NCBI RefSeq assembly: GCF_014858725.1
Contig: NZ_AQGV01000009.1
Span: 248,001 to 312,000, forward strand
Origin: Pseudoalteromonas aurantia 208
Lineage (GTDB): Bacteria; Pseudomonadota; Gammaproteobacteria; Enterobacterales; Alteromonadaceae
Reading direction: 5' to 3'
Length of the DNA stretch: 64,000 bases
Each line of letters begins with the position of its first letter. Position 1 is the stretch's first letter. Below, piece after piece: positions 37,813 through 46,594 of the stretch. Made by a program: the position numbers and the translations under genes. The notes beneath the pieces are model-generated. The model was not told where the DNA came from, did not search any database, and was given only the letters and a program-made list of their open reading frames with translations.

Positions 37813-38688
37813 CTATTTAACGTGCTGTAATTTTTCAAGCTGCTGATCTTTGTCGCTCCATAAACGATTTAATTCTGACTGAAAACGCACTCTAAATTCG
37901 TTGTCGTTACTGTAATCCCCTATTAGCTCTTCACTTACAGGCATTACATCAATGTGCACATCTACTCTTTTTACCTTGCCACTGACAAAGTCGATAAAGT
38001 TTGGGATCCCGTCTGGATAATGAATTGTCACATTCACCACTTTGTTAATTTGCTCACCCATCGCTTGCATCACAAATGCAATGCCACCGGCCTTTGGCTT
38101 TAATAAATGGTCAAACGGACTTTTTTGGCGCTGATGCTTCTCTGGTGTAAAACGTGTGCCTTCTACAAAGTTTACAATACTCACAGGCATAGTTTTAAAC
38201 TTCTCACAGGCTTTACGCGTTGTTTCTATATCCTTGCCTTTGAGCTTCGGGTTTTTACGCAATTGGCTTTTGCTGGTTCGGCTCATAAATGGGAAATCTA
38301 GCGCCCACCAAGCCAAACCTAGCACTGGCACGTACAATAATTCCTTTTTCAAAAAGAAATTTAAGAATGGGATCTTTCTATGTAAAACGCGTTGCATAAT
38401 CACAATATCGACCCAACTTTGATGATTGGCAATCACCAAATACCAATCCTTACGTTTAATATCTTCTAAGCCTGTTATATTTAGCTCAAATGGCGTGATT
38501 AAATTCTGATTACAGTTATTACCTGCAACCCACATGCTTGCACACTCTTTGGCCAGTTTACTGCAAAGTTTTTGCCATATAGGGACTGGTAACAACTTCA
38601 ATAAGCCAAATAAGAAAATGGGTATAAACCAAACTAACGTATTCAGGGCATACAAGAATAAACTGATAATGCGACGTAACAACGACAT
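37813..38688 (-). CDS. PlsC-type acyltransferase (YihG-like)
   Basis: This 291-residue protein has an N-terminal membrane segment and the acyltransferase motifs NHQSWVDIV (HX4D) and FVEGTRFTPEKH. This fold makes phosphatidic acid from lysophosphatidic acid; the length and N-terminus resemble E. coli YihG, a second PlsC-type enzyme. It is a single gene between the MscS-type gene and speA. Confidence 0.88.
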   Translation of the reverse strand: MSLLRRIISLFLYALNTLVWFIPIFLFGLLKLLPVPIWQKLCSKLAKECASMWVAGNNCNQNLITPFELNITGLEDIKRKDWYLVIANHQSWVDIVIMQRVLHRKIPFLNFFLKKELLYVPVLGLAWWALDFPFMSRTSKSQLRKNPKLKGKDIETTRKACEKFKTMPVSIVNFVEGTRFTPEKHQRQKSPFDHLLKPKAGGIAFVMQAMGEQINKVVNVTIHYPDGIPNFIDFVSGKVKRVDVHIDVMPVSEELIGDYSNDNEFRVRFQSELNRLWSDKDQQLEKLQHVK

Positions 38689-38812
38689 TCAATGTTTCCT
38701 TTACAACAACCTAAGTCAAAAGGCTAACATCTTGCTACATATGCGAGCCTAATTCATGATGGAGAATAATACCTTGTTTTTATGCTACGAAAAACCTAAG
38801 CCAATAAAAAGC

Positions 38813-40693
38813 TTAATCTTCAAAATAGGTATACCCTGCTAATCCTGCGTTTAATTCAGCTAAATATTGCGCTTTTAAATCATGCTCAATATCCAATTTG
38901 CTCACTTGTTCAACAAAATTATTAGACAGCTTTTCATGATCATAATGCACAAATTTCAAAACATCAGCCACGCTATCCCCTTTAATTGCATTGGTTAACG
39001 TATATCCTTGCTCCGTCAACTCCACATGCACAGAATCCGTATCACCAAATAAGTTATGTAAATCACCTAATATCTCTTGATAAGCTCCAACCATAAACAT
39101 GGCTAAATGGTATTGCTGACCAAATTGATAAGGCGGTATTGGCAAACTTGATTCAATTCCCGAGCCCTCAACATATTCTCTGATCTGTCCATCAGAATCA
39201 CAGGTAATATCTTGGATAATGGCCCTTTGAGTCAATGGTTGATCTAAAGACTCTATCGGCATTACAGGGAATAGCTGTTGGATCCCCCAAACATCAGGTA
39301 ATGATTGAAATAAAGAAAAGTTCACAAAAAGCTTATCAGCCAACTTCTCATTTAAATCATCCAACACTTCGCGGTGTGAACGTGCATTATCGCTTAATGT
39401 TTCACGAACTTGATGCAAAATAGTGAAATACATTAATTCAATTTGTGCCCATTGCGTCATGCTCACTAAACCATGCACATATTGACCATGCGCTTCGCTA
39501 AATAAATGCATTGCATCGTGATAAGCCTCTAATGCCAAGCGTGGTGTGATGCGATGGAGCACTTGCCATAACTGGTGCAAAATAGCATGATCACTTTTAT
39601 TCGGTGGTGTATTTGACGTTTGCTTTGGCGCTTTTTCAATATCAATAACGTCTGTGATTAACACAGCATGATGCGCTGTAAGTGCACGACCTGATTCGGT
39701 GATAATCGCGGGGTGCTCTAGATCATGTTGGTCACATACATCCGCAAAAGCACTCACGACATTACGAGCATACTCCGCTACCGTATAATTCATTGAGCAA
39801 GCGCTTCGTGACCCAGAACCTTCGTAGTCCACACCTAGGCCGCCGCCCACATCCACCGTTTTTAAGGGCACGCCTAATCGAGAGAGCTCTGCAAAATGAC
39901 GGGCACATTCCGTTAATGCCCGTTGAATATCACGAATATTGGCAATTTGCGATCCGATATGGAAATGCACCAAATTCATTAAATGTAGTTTGTTATGACG
40001 CTTTAAAGTCTCCACTGCTTCTAATACTTGCCCCGCAGTTAATCCAAACTTACCTTTTTCACCGCCTGTATTCTGCCATTTACCTTTGCCAACTGAGTTT
40101 AATCGGATCCGAATACCAATCGCTGGTTCAATGTCTAAGTCGTCAATTTCTTTAATGAGAGAGGTTAATTCAGAAAGCTTTTCAACCACCACGTTAACGT
40201 TATGACCCATCGCTTGCCCAATGCATGCAAGACGTAAAAACTCACTGTCTTTATAACCATTACACACAATGGTAATCGGTTTGTTCGCAAGACCTAAAAT
40301 AGCCATTAATTCAGGCTTAGACCCGGCTTCCAAACCAACTAACCCGCTCGGGTGAGCTAATAGTTTACTCACCACCGAACGTTGTTGATTCACTTTTATC
40401 GGATAAACACAGGTATAGTGACCTTGATACTGCTTTTGTTCACAAGCCAAGGAAAACGCCTCTGTCATAGTATCAACACGGTGTTGCAGAATATCTGTAA
40501 ACCTGACTAAAACCGGTAATGTTAAACCTTCTGCTTTAAATTGTTCAGTCAGTTCGGTCAATGAGATTGCCGGAGTCCTTTTTTCCCCATCCGGAAATGC
40601 AACGAGCTCACCTTGGTCGTTAATATCAAAATAACCATCACTCCAATGTGCAACATTATAGATATCTCGCGCTGTCTCTAAGCCCCATTTCAT
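38813..40693 (-). CDS. speA: Biosynthetic arginine decarboxylase
   Basis: This 626-residue PLP enzyme converts arginine to agmatine at the start of the putrescine pathway. The PLP lysine lies in YPIKVNQQRSVV, and the active-site region is HFHIGSQIANIRDI with VDVGGGLGVDYEGS. It is divergent from speE, 331 bases apart, so the window holds a first and a late step of polyamine synthesis. Length is slightly under E. coli SpeA (658), which has a longer N-terminus. Confidence 0.96.
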   Translation of the reverse strand: MKWGLETARDIYNVAHWSDGYFDINDQGELVAFPDGEKRTPAISLTELTEQFKAEGLTLPVLVRFTDILQHRVDTMTEAFSLACEQKQYQGHYTCVYPIKVNQQRSVVSKLLAHPSGLVGLEAGSKPELMAILGLANKPITIVCNGYKDSEFLRLACIGQAMGHNVNVVVEKLSELTSLIKEIDDLDIEPAIGIRIRLNSVGKGKWQNTGGEKGKFGLTAGQVLEAVETLKRHNKLHLMNLVHFHIGSQIANIRDIQRALTECARHFAELSRLGVPLKTVDVGGGLGVDYEGSGSRSACSMNYTVAEYARNVVSAFADVCDQHDLEHPAIITESGRALTAHHAVLITDVIDIEKAPKQTSNTPPNKSDHAILHQLWQVLHRITPRLALEAYHDAMHLFSEAHGQYVHGLVSMTQWAQIELMYFTILHQVRETLSDNARSHREVLDDLNEKLADKLFVNFSLFQSLPDVWGIQQLFPVMPIESLDQPLTQRAIIQDITCDSDGQIREYVEGSGIESSLPIPPYQFGQQYHLAMFMVGAYQEILGDLHNLFGDTDSVHVELTEQGYTLTNAIKGDSVADVLKFVHYDHEKLSNNFVEQVSKLDIEHDLKAQYLAELNAGLAGYTYFED

Positions 40694-41024
40694 GGCAATC
40701 TCACTTACTCAATTCGAAAGGCGTATTTTAATACTAGCGCATACTATTGGCGAACAAAATTCACGTCTCTTTCGTGAAAATACGCTTATATTTTTTTCAA
40801 AAGCGCGAAAGTCACACTTTGATGCAAAGTTTAGAAGCAATACATATATCAAACAACCGTTAAGCATGCCTCACTTTGTTATTCCTTGTTAGCCAAATCA
40901 AAGCACTATCAACGACAACTCAGATGAAACATGAGCTTTTAGCTAAAATGCGCTAAAATAGATTGAGCAAACACGTGCTCACTGGCAAAATTACCCGAAT
41001 TAGAATAGTAAGTGTGAAATATAT
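40694..41024. other. speA/speE divergent region, no gene
   Basis: About 330 bases with no credible gene. It carries the divergent promoters of speA and speE. GAGCA/TGCTC around 40965-40980 is a small inverted repeat of unknown meaning. Confidence 0.4.
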
Positions 41025-41885
41025 ATGGCAAATCTAGAAGCAAACCGTTGGTTTACCGAAGTAAGTGACCGTGATGGCAGCGCCTTTTCTCTGCGTATCA
41101 ACAGAAAACTCGATGAGATCCAATCTCCATTCCAGAATGTTGAAATGTATGAAACCACCGACTTTGGCAACTTAATGATAATCGATGGCTGTACTATGGT
41201 CAGCAGCAGAGAAAACTTCTTTTACCATGAAATGATGAGTCACCCAGCATTGTTTTCTCACCCAGCACCGAAGAATGTCGTTATTATCGGGGGGGGGGAT
41301 TGTGGAACCCTGCGTGAGGTTTTAAAACACCCAGATATTGAACGTGTTACGCAAATCGACATCGATGAAGTTGTAACACAAATGTCGCTTAAATACTTCC
41401 CCGAACTGTGTGAATCGAATAATGACTCAAGAGCCACCATCATGTTTGATGATGGCATAAAATTTATGAAAGAAGCGGATGCTGAATCTATTGATGTCAT
41501 TATCGTTGACGGTACCGACCCTATAGGACCTGGTGAAGGACTCTTCAACCATGCCTTTTATACAAGCTGCTTAAACGCTTTACGTAAAGGTGGGATCATG
41601 ATCCAACAGAGTGAATCCCCCCTAATGCATATGCCGCTACTCATTGAAATGCGTGATGCAATGACAGATGTTGGGTTTGTTGACTTACAAACTTTACCCT
41701 TTCCGCAACCGATTTACCCTAGTGGCTTATGGTCATCAACGATGGCCCGCAAGGGTGAAGGGTTCTCAGGCTTCAGAGAGCAAGATGCTGATAAAGCACT
41801 ATTTCATACCGATTACTATAATACAGGCATTCACAAAGGTGCACTGGCAACTCCTAACTTTATGAAACGCGCATTTGCCAAATAG
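41025..41885 (+). CDS. speE: Polyamine aminopropyltransferase (spermidine synthase)
   Basis: This 286-residue protein transfers aminopropyl from decarboxylated S-adenosylmethionine to putrescine or a related amine. The nucleotide-binding motif IIGGGDCGTLREVLKH and the catalytic-loop region IIVDGTDPIGPGEGLF are present. The GGG codons of the first motif are written as ten consecutive G residues at 41289-41298. It is divergent from speA and closes with a strong terminator. Confidence 0.95.
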   Translation: MANLEANRWFTEVSDRDGSAFSLRINRKLDEIQSPFQNVEMYETTDFGNLMIIDGCTMVSSRENFFYHEMMSHPALFSHPAPKNVVIIGGGDCGTLREVLKHPDIERVTQIDIDEVVTQMSLKYFPELCESNNDSRATIMFDDGIKFMKEADAESIDVIIVDGTDPIGPGEGLFNHAFYTSCLNALRKGGIMIQQSESPLMHMPLLIEMRDAMTDVGFVDLQTLPFPQPIYPSGLWSSTMARKGEGFSGFREQDADKALFHTDYYNTGIHKGALATPNFMKRAFAK

Positions 41886-41914
41886 CACTTGAAAAACGGA
41901 CCCCATAAATACAA

Positions 41915-41940
41915 AAAACCCAAGCAATCGCTTGGGTTTT
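41915..41940. terminator. Bidirectional terminator between speE and hemE
   Basis: AAAACCCAAGC (41915-41925) pairs perfectly with GCTTGGGTTTT (41930-41940) around four bases. It separates two convergent genes. Confidence 0.9.
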
Positions 41941-41970
41941 CTGCAAATGAGCCACTATCTTATAGCGTGC

Positions 41971-43035
41971 TTACTTATGATACTGCGCACTAAATTCGTG
42001 AACCGCATTAATGAAAACGCCCGCATGCTCAGGATCCACTTCCGGCGTAATACCATGGCCCAAATTAAAGACATGGCCATTGCCTTCACCAAATCCAGCT
42101 AGAATGTGCTGAACTTCTTCACGAATACGCTCTGGCGTACCATGTAGCATTGATGGATCCATATTACCTTGCAAGGCAACCTTATCACCCACGCGACGCT
42201 TAGCATCACCAATATCAATTGTCCAATCCAAGCCTACGGCATCACAACCTGTCGCTGCAATCGCTTCGATCCACTGGCCCCCATTTTTTGTAAATAGCGT
42301 TACCGGCACTTTTCGACCATCATTTTCACGAATGAGACCGTCTACAATCTTATGCATATATTGCAATGAGAACTCTTTGTAATCACGAGGACTTAACACA
42401 CCTCCCCATGAGTCAAAAATCATTAACGACTGTGCACCCGCCTTTACCTGCGCGTTCAAGTAATCAATCACTGAATCTGCTAATTTGTCTAACAACAGGT
42501 GCAATGTCTTAGGTTCAGCAAACGCCATTTTCTTTATTTTTCCAAAGGTTTTACTACTGCCCCCTTCCACCATATATGTGGCAAGTGTCCAAGGAGAGCC
42601 AGAAAAACCAATCAAAGGCACTTCACCTTTTAATTCGCGGCGAATTGTACTGACCGCGTTCATCACATAACCCAGCTCATCGGTAGGGTCTAATTTGGGG
42701 ATTTTCTGCACATCAGCCAAAGAACTAATAGGGCGTTCAAACTTAGGCCCTTCCCCAGTTTCAAAGTACAAACCAAGGCCCATTGCATCAGGAATAGTCA
42801 AGATGTCGCTGAACAAAATAGCCGCATCGAGTGGATAACGACGCAACGGCTGCAAGGTAACCTCACATGCCAATTCTGCATTTTTACACAAGCTCATAAA
42901 ATCACCTGCTTGCGCGCGAGTTGCACGATACTCAGGTAAATATCGACCTGCTTGACGCATCATCCATACTGGCGTGACATCAACAGGTTGTTTCATTAAC
43001 GCACGTAAATAACGATCATTTTTCAATTCGCTCAT
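41971..43035 (-). CDS. hemE: Uroporphyrinogen decarboxylase
   Basis: The 354 residues from ATG 43035 match E. coli HemE in length. HemE converts uroporphyrinogen III to coproporphyrinogen III in haem synthesis. Signatures [20 protein letters not shown] and [16 protein letters not shown] are present. The frame is open 18 codons further left but not supported. Confidence 0.97.
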   Translation of the reverse strand: MSELKNDRYLRALMKQPVDVTPVWMMRQAGRYLPEYRATRAQAGDFMSLCKNAELACEVTLQPLRRYPLDAAILFSDILTIPDAMGLGLYFETGEGPKFERPISSLADVQKIPKLDPTDELGYVMNAVSTIRRELKGEVPLIGFSGSPWTLATYMVEGGSSKTFGKIKKMAFAEPKTLHLLLDKLADSVIDYLNAQVKAGAQSLMIFDSWGGVLSPRDYKEFSLQYMHKIVDGLIRENDGRKVPVTLFTKNGGQWIEAIAATGCDAVGLDWTIDIGDAKRRVGDKVALQGNMDPSMLHGTPERIREEVQHILAGFGEGNGHVFNLGHGITPEVDPEHAGVFINAVHEFSAQYHK

Positions 43036-43211
43036 AGCGGCTCTCAATTCCAAAGCTTTAAAAATTGAGCAGATTGTATCATCATACACGCAAACGCTCT
43101 ATGAAAAGCAAGCACCAAAATACGGGAATATGATCTAGATTAAAAGAGGCTGAAATTCAGAGAGTTAGTCCATCGCTACGTAACAAAATGTAAAACAACT
43201 TATTAATTTGT

Positions 43212-43240
43212 TTGCAACAGAGGTAAAAGCTTGGTATAAA
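43212..43240 (+). promoter_or_regulatory. Sigma-70-like promoter of the hemE-rsd small RNA
   Basis: TTGCAA (43212-43217) and TATAAA (43235-43240) are exactly 17 bases apart, with TGG just before the -10. Transcription would begin near 43247. Confidence 0.65.
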
Positions 43241-43246
43241 ATATCC

Positions 43247-43343
43247 GCGTTACAAAAATAACAACAAAACACCTTTATAATAAAAATAACAACTATTATC
43301 AAAGAGCTAAACTCATTTACAAACCACCTACGGGTGGTTTTTT
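43247..43343 (+). ncRNA. Candidate Hfq-type small RNA, about 97 nt
   Basis: Promoter to terminator spans about 97 bases and contains no ORF of note. Two A-rich stretches of ARN triplets (AAAAATAACAACAAA at 43254 and a similar run at about 43279) resemble Hfq distal-face binding sites, and a U-tailed terminator stem closes the molecule. It could instead be an attenuated leader of rsd. Evidence is sequence pattern only. Confidence 0.5.
43321..43343 (+). terminator. Terminator of the candidate small RNA
   Basis: AAACCACC and GGTGGTTT pair around the four-base loop TACG and are followed by a T run. It lies 150 bases before the rsd start. Confidence 0.75.
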
Positions 43344-43492
43344 CTTGTGAAAACCAACTGATTTACCCAAAATAACAACCCATTAAAAATCAACCACCTA
43401 CACCAGTTTTGGTGAAATAAAATAAAAATAGGTTGACCTTTGCAGCAGATTTCCTTTTCATAGAGGAAAACAATCCGCTAAAGGAGTCCGCT

Positions 43493-43963
43493 ATGCTTTC
43501 TAGGTTAGAACAAGCCCAACAAAAATGGGGAGGTAGCCATAGTGTTATTGATGCATGGTTGGCTGAACGTCAAGAGCTGTTATTACTTTATTGTAAAATA
43601 GCTGGATTTTCCCCTTACGATAAGAATGAACAAGCTTTACCAGAGCAGGTACAAATTCAATCTTTCTGTCAAATTCTTATGGACTATTTATCCGCTGGCC
43701 ATTTTGAAATCTACGATAACATCGTAGAAGCCTGTAAGGAAAAAGGCCCTGAAAGCGCACAATTAGCGCAAGCGCTTTATCCTAGAATTGCTGATACAAC
43801 TGACCTTGCTTTAGATTTCAATGATAAATATGCCGAAGCTTCTCAAGAAAGCCCATTGGTAGAGTTTGATAGTGATTTATCTAAATTAGGTGAAACACTG
43901 GAACTGCGCTTCGAGTTAGAAGATGAGTTGATTGATAACCTCTATGCCAATTATAGTCGTTAA
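43493..43963 (+). CDS. rsd: Anti-sigma-70 factor Rsd/AlgQ
   Basis: This 156-residue protein starts at ATG 43493 with AAAGGAG upstream. The family core AQQKWGGSHSVIDAWLAERQ and LCQ-like helices of Rsd are visible. Rsd sequesters sigma-70 in stationary phase and in E. coli also stimulates SpoT. The frame continues left to 43433 without support. It is flanked by the small-RNA candidate and a bidirectional terminator. Confidence 0.93.
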   Translation: MLSRLEQAQQKWGGSHSVIDAWLAERQELLLLYCKIAGFSPYDKNEQALPEQVQIQSFCQILMDYLSAGHFEIYDNIVEACKEKGPESAQLAQALYPRIADTTDLALDFNDKYAEASQESPLVEFDSDLSKLGETLELRFELEDELIDNLYANYSR

Positions 43964-43997
43964 TAGCTATGCCATTGCGGAACGTTAGCAACAATTA

Positions 43998-44023
43998 AAA
44001 AAGGGCCTATTGAGGCCCTTTTT
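43998..44023. terminator. Bidirectional terminator between rsd and fkpA
   Basis: AAAAAGGGCC (43998-44007) pairs with GGCCCTTTTT (44014-44023) around a six-base loop, between convergent genes. Confidence 0.85.
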
Positions 44024-44043
44024 GCTGATGCTGGAGAAATGAA

Positions 44044-44796
44044 TTACTCCGCAGCAGCTTCCGCTTTTTCTTCTTGGATCTCCAGTAATTCAACTTCAAA
44101 TACTAAAGTCGAGTTTGCTGGGATTTTACCTAGATCACGCTCACCGTAACCTAAGTTCGCTGGAATAGTAAACTTGTATTTAGACCCAACTGGCATTAAT
44201 TGTAAACCTTCAGTCCAACCTGAGATAACACGATTTAATGGGAAAGTAGTTGGCTCATCACGAGAATACGAGCTATCAAACTCAGTACCGTCAATTAAAG
44301 TGCCTTTATAATGTACCTTAACAACGTCAGTGACTAATGGCTTTTTACCTTCACCTGTACTTAATACTTCATACTGTAAACCTGACTCAGTAACGGTTAC
44401 ACCTGCTTTTTGTGCATTATCTGCTAAGAACTTTTCGCCTTCAGCTTTATTCTTTTCAGCATCTACTTTGGTTTTTTCAGCTTGTAACTCACGTACCGAT
44501 GTGTCTAACGCAGTAAGGACTTCACGGATTTTAGCTTCATCTAGTTTTGCTTCTCCCGCTAATGCGTCTTGAAAACCACGCATAAGTAACGCTTGATCTA
44601 GCTCAACACCAAAACCTTTTTTATCAGCTAGGTCTTTTTGCAAGAAATTACCTACTGAAGCGCCAATGCCATAAGCTTGTTGTTGTAGCTCTGTTTCTAG
44701 TTTAACTTCAACTGGCTTTTCTTCAGCTTTTTGATTACATGCAGTTAATGCTAAAACTGACGCAGCAATCAAAGACAATTTAATCGTCTGTTTCAT
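44044..44796 (-). CDS. fkpA: FKBP-type peptidyl-prolyl isomerase FkpA
   Basis: This 250-residue envelope foldase has a signal ending LALTAC (C20), so here it is probably a lipoprotein. The N-terminal dimerisation helices are followed by the FKBP domain (VKVHYKGTLIDGTEFDSSY, ISGWTEGLQLMPVGSKYKFT, IPANLGYG). It is divergent from the WD40 lipoprotein and slyX, like the fkpA-slyX layout of E. coli. Confidence 0.93.
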   Translation of the reverse strand: MKQTIKLSLIAASVLALTACNQKAEEKPVEVKLETELQQQAYGIGASVGNFLQKDLADKKGFGVELDQALLMRGFQDALAGEAKLDEAKIREVLTALDTSVRELQAEKTKVDAEKNKAEGEKFLADNAQKAGVTVTESGLQYEVLSTGEGKKPLVTDVVKVHYKGTLIDGTEFDSSYSRDEPTTFPLNRVISGWTEGLQLMPVGSKYKFTIPANLGYGERDLGKIPANSTLVFEVELLEIQEEKAEAAAE

Positions 44797-45043
44797 TCTG
44801 TCTATTCTCTCTTTCCGACATACCTAACGGTAGTCTGTTAATATTATATTAATGGTTAAATCTATTGTAGCCACATTATCATTCATCGCAGTAGATGCCA
44901 AATTCAAACGCTAAACGTAGAATAAGTTAACGCGACTTTGTGTACTTGATACGCTAGTATCTAATAACATACTACTTCTAACGGGCAGATTATATATAGT
45001 CTACCCTTTGCACTACATGACGTTAAGGGAAAATACCGATATT

Positions 45044-46030
45044 ATGCCCAATGTTTTTCGTGTCGCCCTGCTATCACTATTAATTTTGCTTATAAGCTGC
45101 TCTGATGGCTCTAACCAAGCTGAGTTTACTGTTGAACACGCCGCACGGGGTGCATTCACAGCTGCGCTTTCTCAAGATGGGCGTTACAGTTTAGTGTCCT
45201 CAGTCGAACATGGTGTCAGCCTATGGGACAATGATAGCCATGGGCTAAAATATCAATGGCACCAATCATCTGAGCATGAAAACCTCGTCCACTCACTGGC
45301 TATTGCATACGATAATAGCTTTGCCGTTACTGCCGAAAATAATACTTTTGCCATTTGGAATATAAAAAATGGCAAAAACCACGGTTTCTATCAAATAAAA
45401 ACAGGCACTATTCGCGACATTGCAATCAGCAACCAGGGCCGTTACATACTTTATGGTCGCAGCGATAACGTTGTTGTACATCTGGACTTAGAAAGCGGAA
45501 GGCGCATAGAGTTCCTTGGACATCAAGAAAAAATTAATAGTATTGCATTATCACCGAATGGACATTTTGCTTTAACTGGCGCAAATGATTACAGTGCTTA
45601 CTTCTGGAATACCAAAACTGGGCAGGTAATTCATCGATTTAATCACCCAAGTCGAGTCACAAAAGTCGCATTAGATGCCAGTGGGCAGTATGCATTTACC
45701 GCAGACAGTTTAAAAAAAGCCAGCATATGGCAACTGACTTCAGGTGATCTTGTCTCGCAATTACAGTATATTGCCCGACAGAAAATTTTTAGTGCTGTGC
45801 GTTTCAATCAAAGTAGTGAACTGCTACTTACCGGTTCACCCAGTCGACAAATGGATTTATGGCAGGTAAATGATGGACAAAAGCTTGGATCTTGGCTTGT
45901 TGAGCCCAGATCTGGGAGCCGACCTAAATCAGCCGTTGTATTTGATGTGGCATTTGTAAACCAAGACCAAGCACTATTAACAGAAAGCTCTAGTGGACTA
46001 CTAGAACGATTTAAGCGAGTAAACCGTTGA
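45044..46030 (+). CDS. WD40-repeat lipoprotein
   Basis: This 328-residue protein starts at ATG 45044, giving a lipoprotein signal LLILLISC. The rest consists of about six WD40-like beta-propeller blades (for example INSIALSPNGHFALTGANDY, SAYFWNTKTGQVI, RDIAISNQGRYILYGRSDN). No enzyme motif is seen, so a scaffold or interaction role is likely. Its stop overlaps the slyX start by one base. The upstream in-frame ATGs have no better ribosome site. Confidence 0.85.
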   Translation: MPNVFRVALLSLLILLISCSDGSNQAEFTVEHAARGAFTAALSQDGRYSLVSSVEHGVSLWDNDSHGLKYQWHQSSEHENLVHSLAIAYDNSFAVTAENNTFAIWNIKNGKNHGFYQIKTGTIRDIAISNQGRYILYGRSDNVVVHLDLESGRRIEFLGHQEKINSIALSPNGHFALTGANDYSAYFWNTKTGQVIHRFNHPSRVTKVALDASGQYAFTADSLKKASIWQLTSGDLVSQLQYIARQKIFSAVRFNQSSELLLTGSPSRQMDLWQVNDGQKLGSWLVEPRSGSRPKSAVVFDVAFVNQDQALLTESSSGLLERFKRVNR

Positions 46031-46242
46031 TGACTGATTTAGAAAACCGCGTTATGGAATTAGAGGCTAAAGTGTCTTTTCAAGATGACACGATAGACAC
46101 ACTCAATGATGAATTACAAACTCATCAAAAGCGCCTAGCGAAGATGCAGCGCCAAATTGAATTAATTGGTGAGAAGATGAAGGAAACCAGTGAGTCTGGT
46201 ATTATTCCACAACATCAAGAACCGCCTCCTCCCCATTACTAA
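46030..46242 (+). CDS. slyX: SlyX family protein
   Basis: This 70-residue coiled-coil protein (MTDLENRVMELEAKVSFQDD onward) ends with the typical proline-rich HQEPPPPHY. The function is unknown. It is translationally coupled to the WD40 gene (TGATG) and lies near fkpA, as in other gammaproteobacteria. Confidence 0.93.
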   Translation: MTDLENRVMELEAKVSFQDDTIDTLNDELQTHQKRLAKMQRQIELIGEKMKETSESGIIPQHQEPPPPHY

Positions 46243-46262
46243 CCTTTCGTTATTCAGCCAGT

Positions 46263-46463
46263 TTACTCTGGCTTAAACACACCAATAACTTGTTCAAACT
46301 GGCGAGTCGACGCCTGCACGGCTGCTTTTGGTTGTGTCATGATATGACCACACTCAACACATTCGACCTTTTCCACATCATGTTCTTTAAATAGCATCAT
46401 CACATCCATTTTTTTACACTCTGGACACGATGCGCCTGCAATAAAGCGTTTTTTCTGTTTCAC
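46263..46463 (-). CDS. yheV: YheV family zinc-ribbon protein
   Basis: This 66-residue protein has two CPEC/CVEC pairs (ASCPECKKMDVMMLF and KVECVECGHIMTQPK), a zinc ribbon. Its function is not known. It lies next to slyX and yheS, matching gammaproteobacterial gene order. Confidence 0.9.
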   Translation of the reverse strand: MKQKKRFIAGASCPECKKMDVMMLFKEHDVEKVECVECGHIMTQPKAAVQASTRQFEQVIGVFKPE

Positions 46464-46594
46464 AAATGTTCCCCTACTACTGGGTTATATAACAACCATC
46501 CCATTTTATCCTAAAGCGACTGTGCATGATACGCTTGAACAGGATTAAGCAGATCATGTTATGATGTGCCCAATGCACATTTAGAATTGAAACT

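Larger units (their letters stand above)
43036..43492. other. hemE/rsd intergenic region with likely small RNA
   Basis: No protein gene is visible. The region holds a strong sigma-70-like promoter, an A-rich transcript-sized segment and a terminator (see the next entries), then the rsd leader. TTGACC at 43434-43439 may be the -35 of an rsd promoter, although its -10 is poor. Confidence 0.5.
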
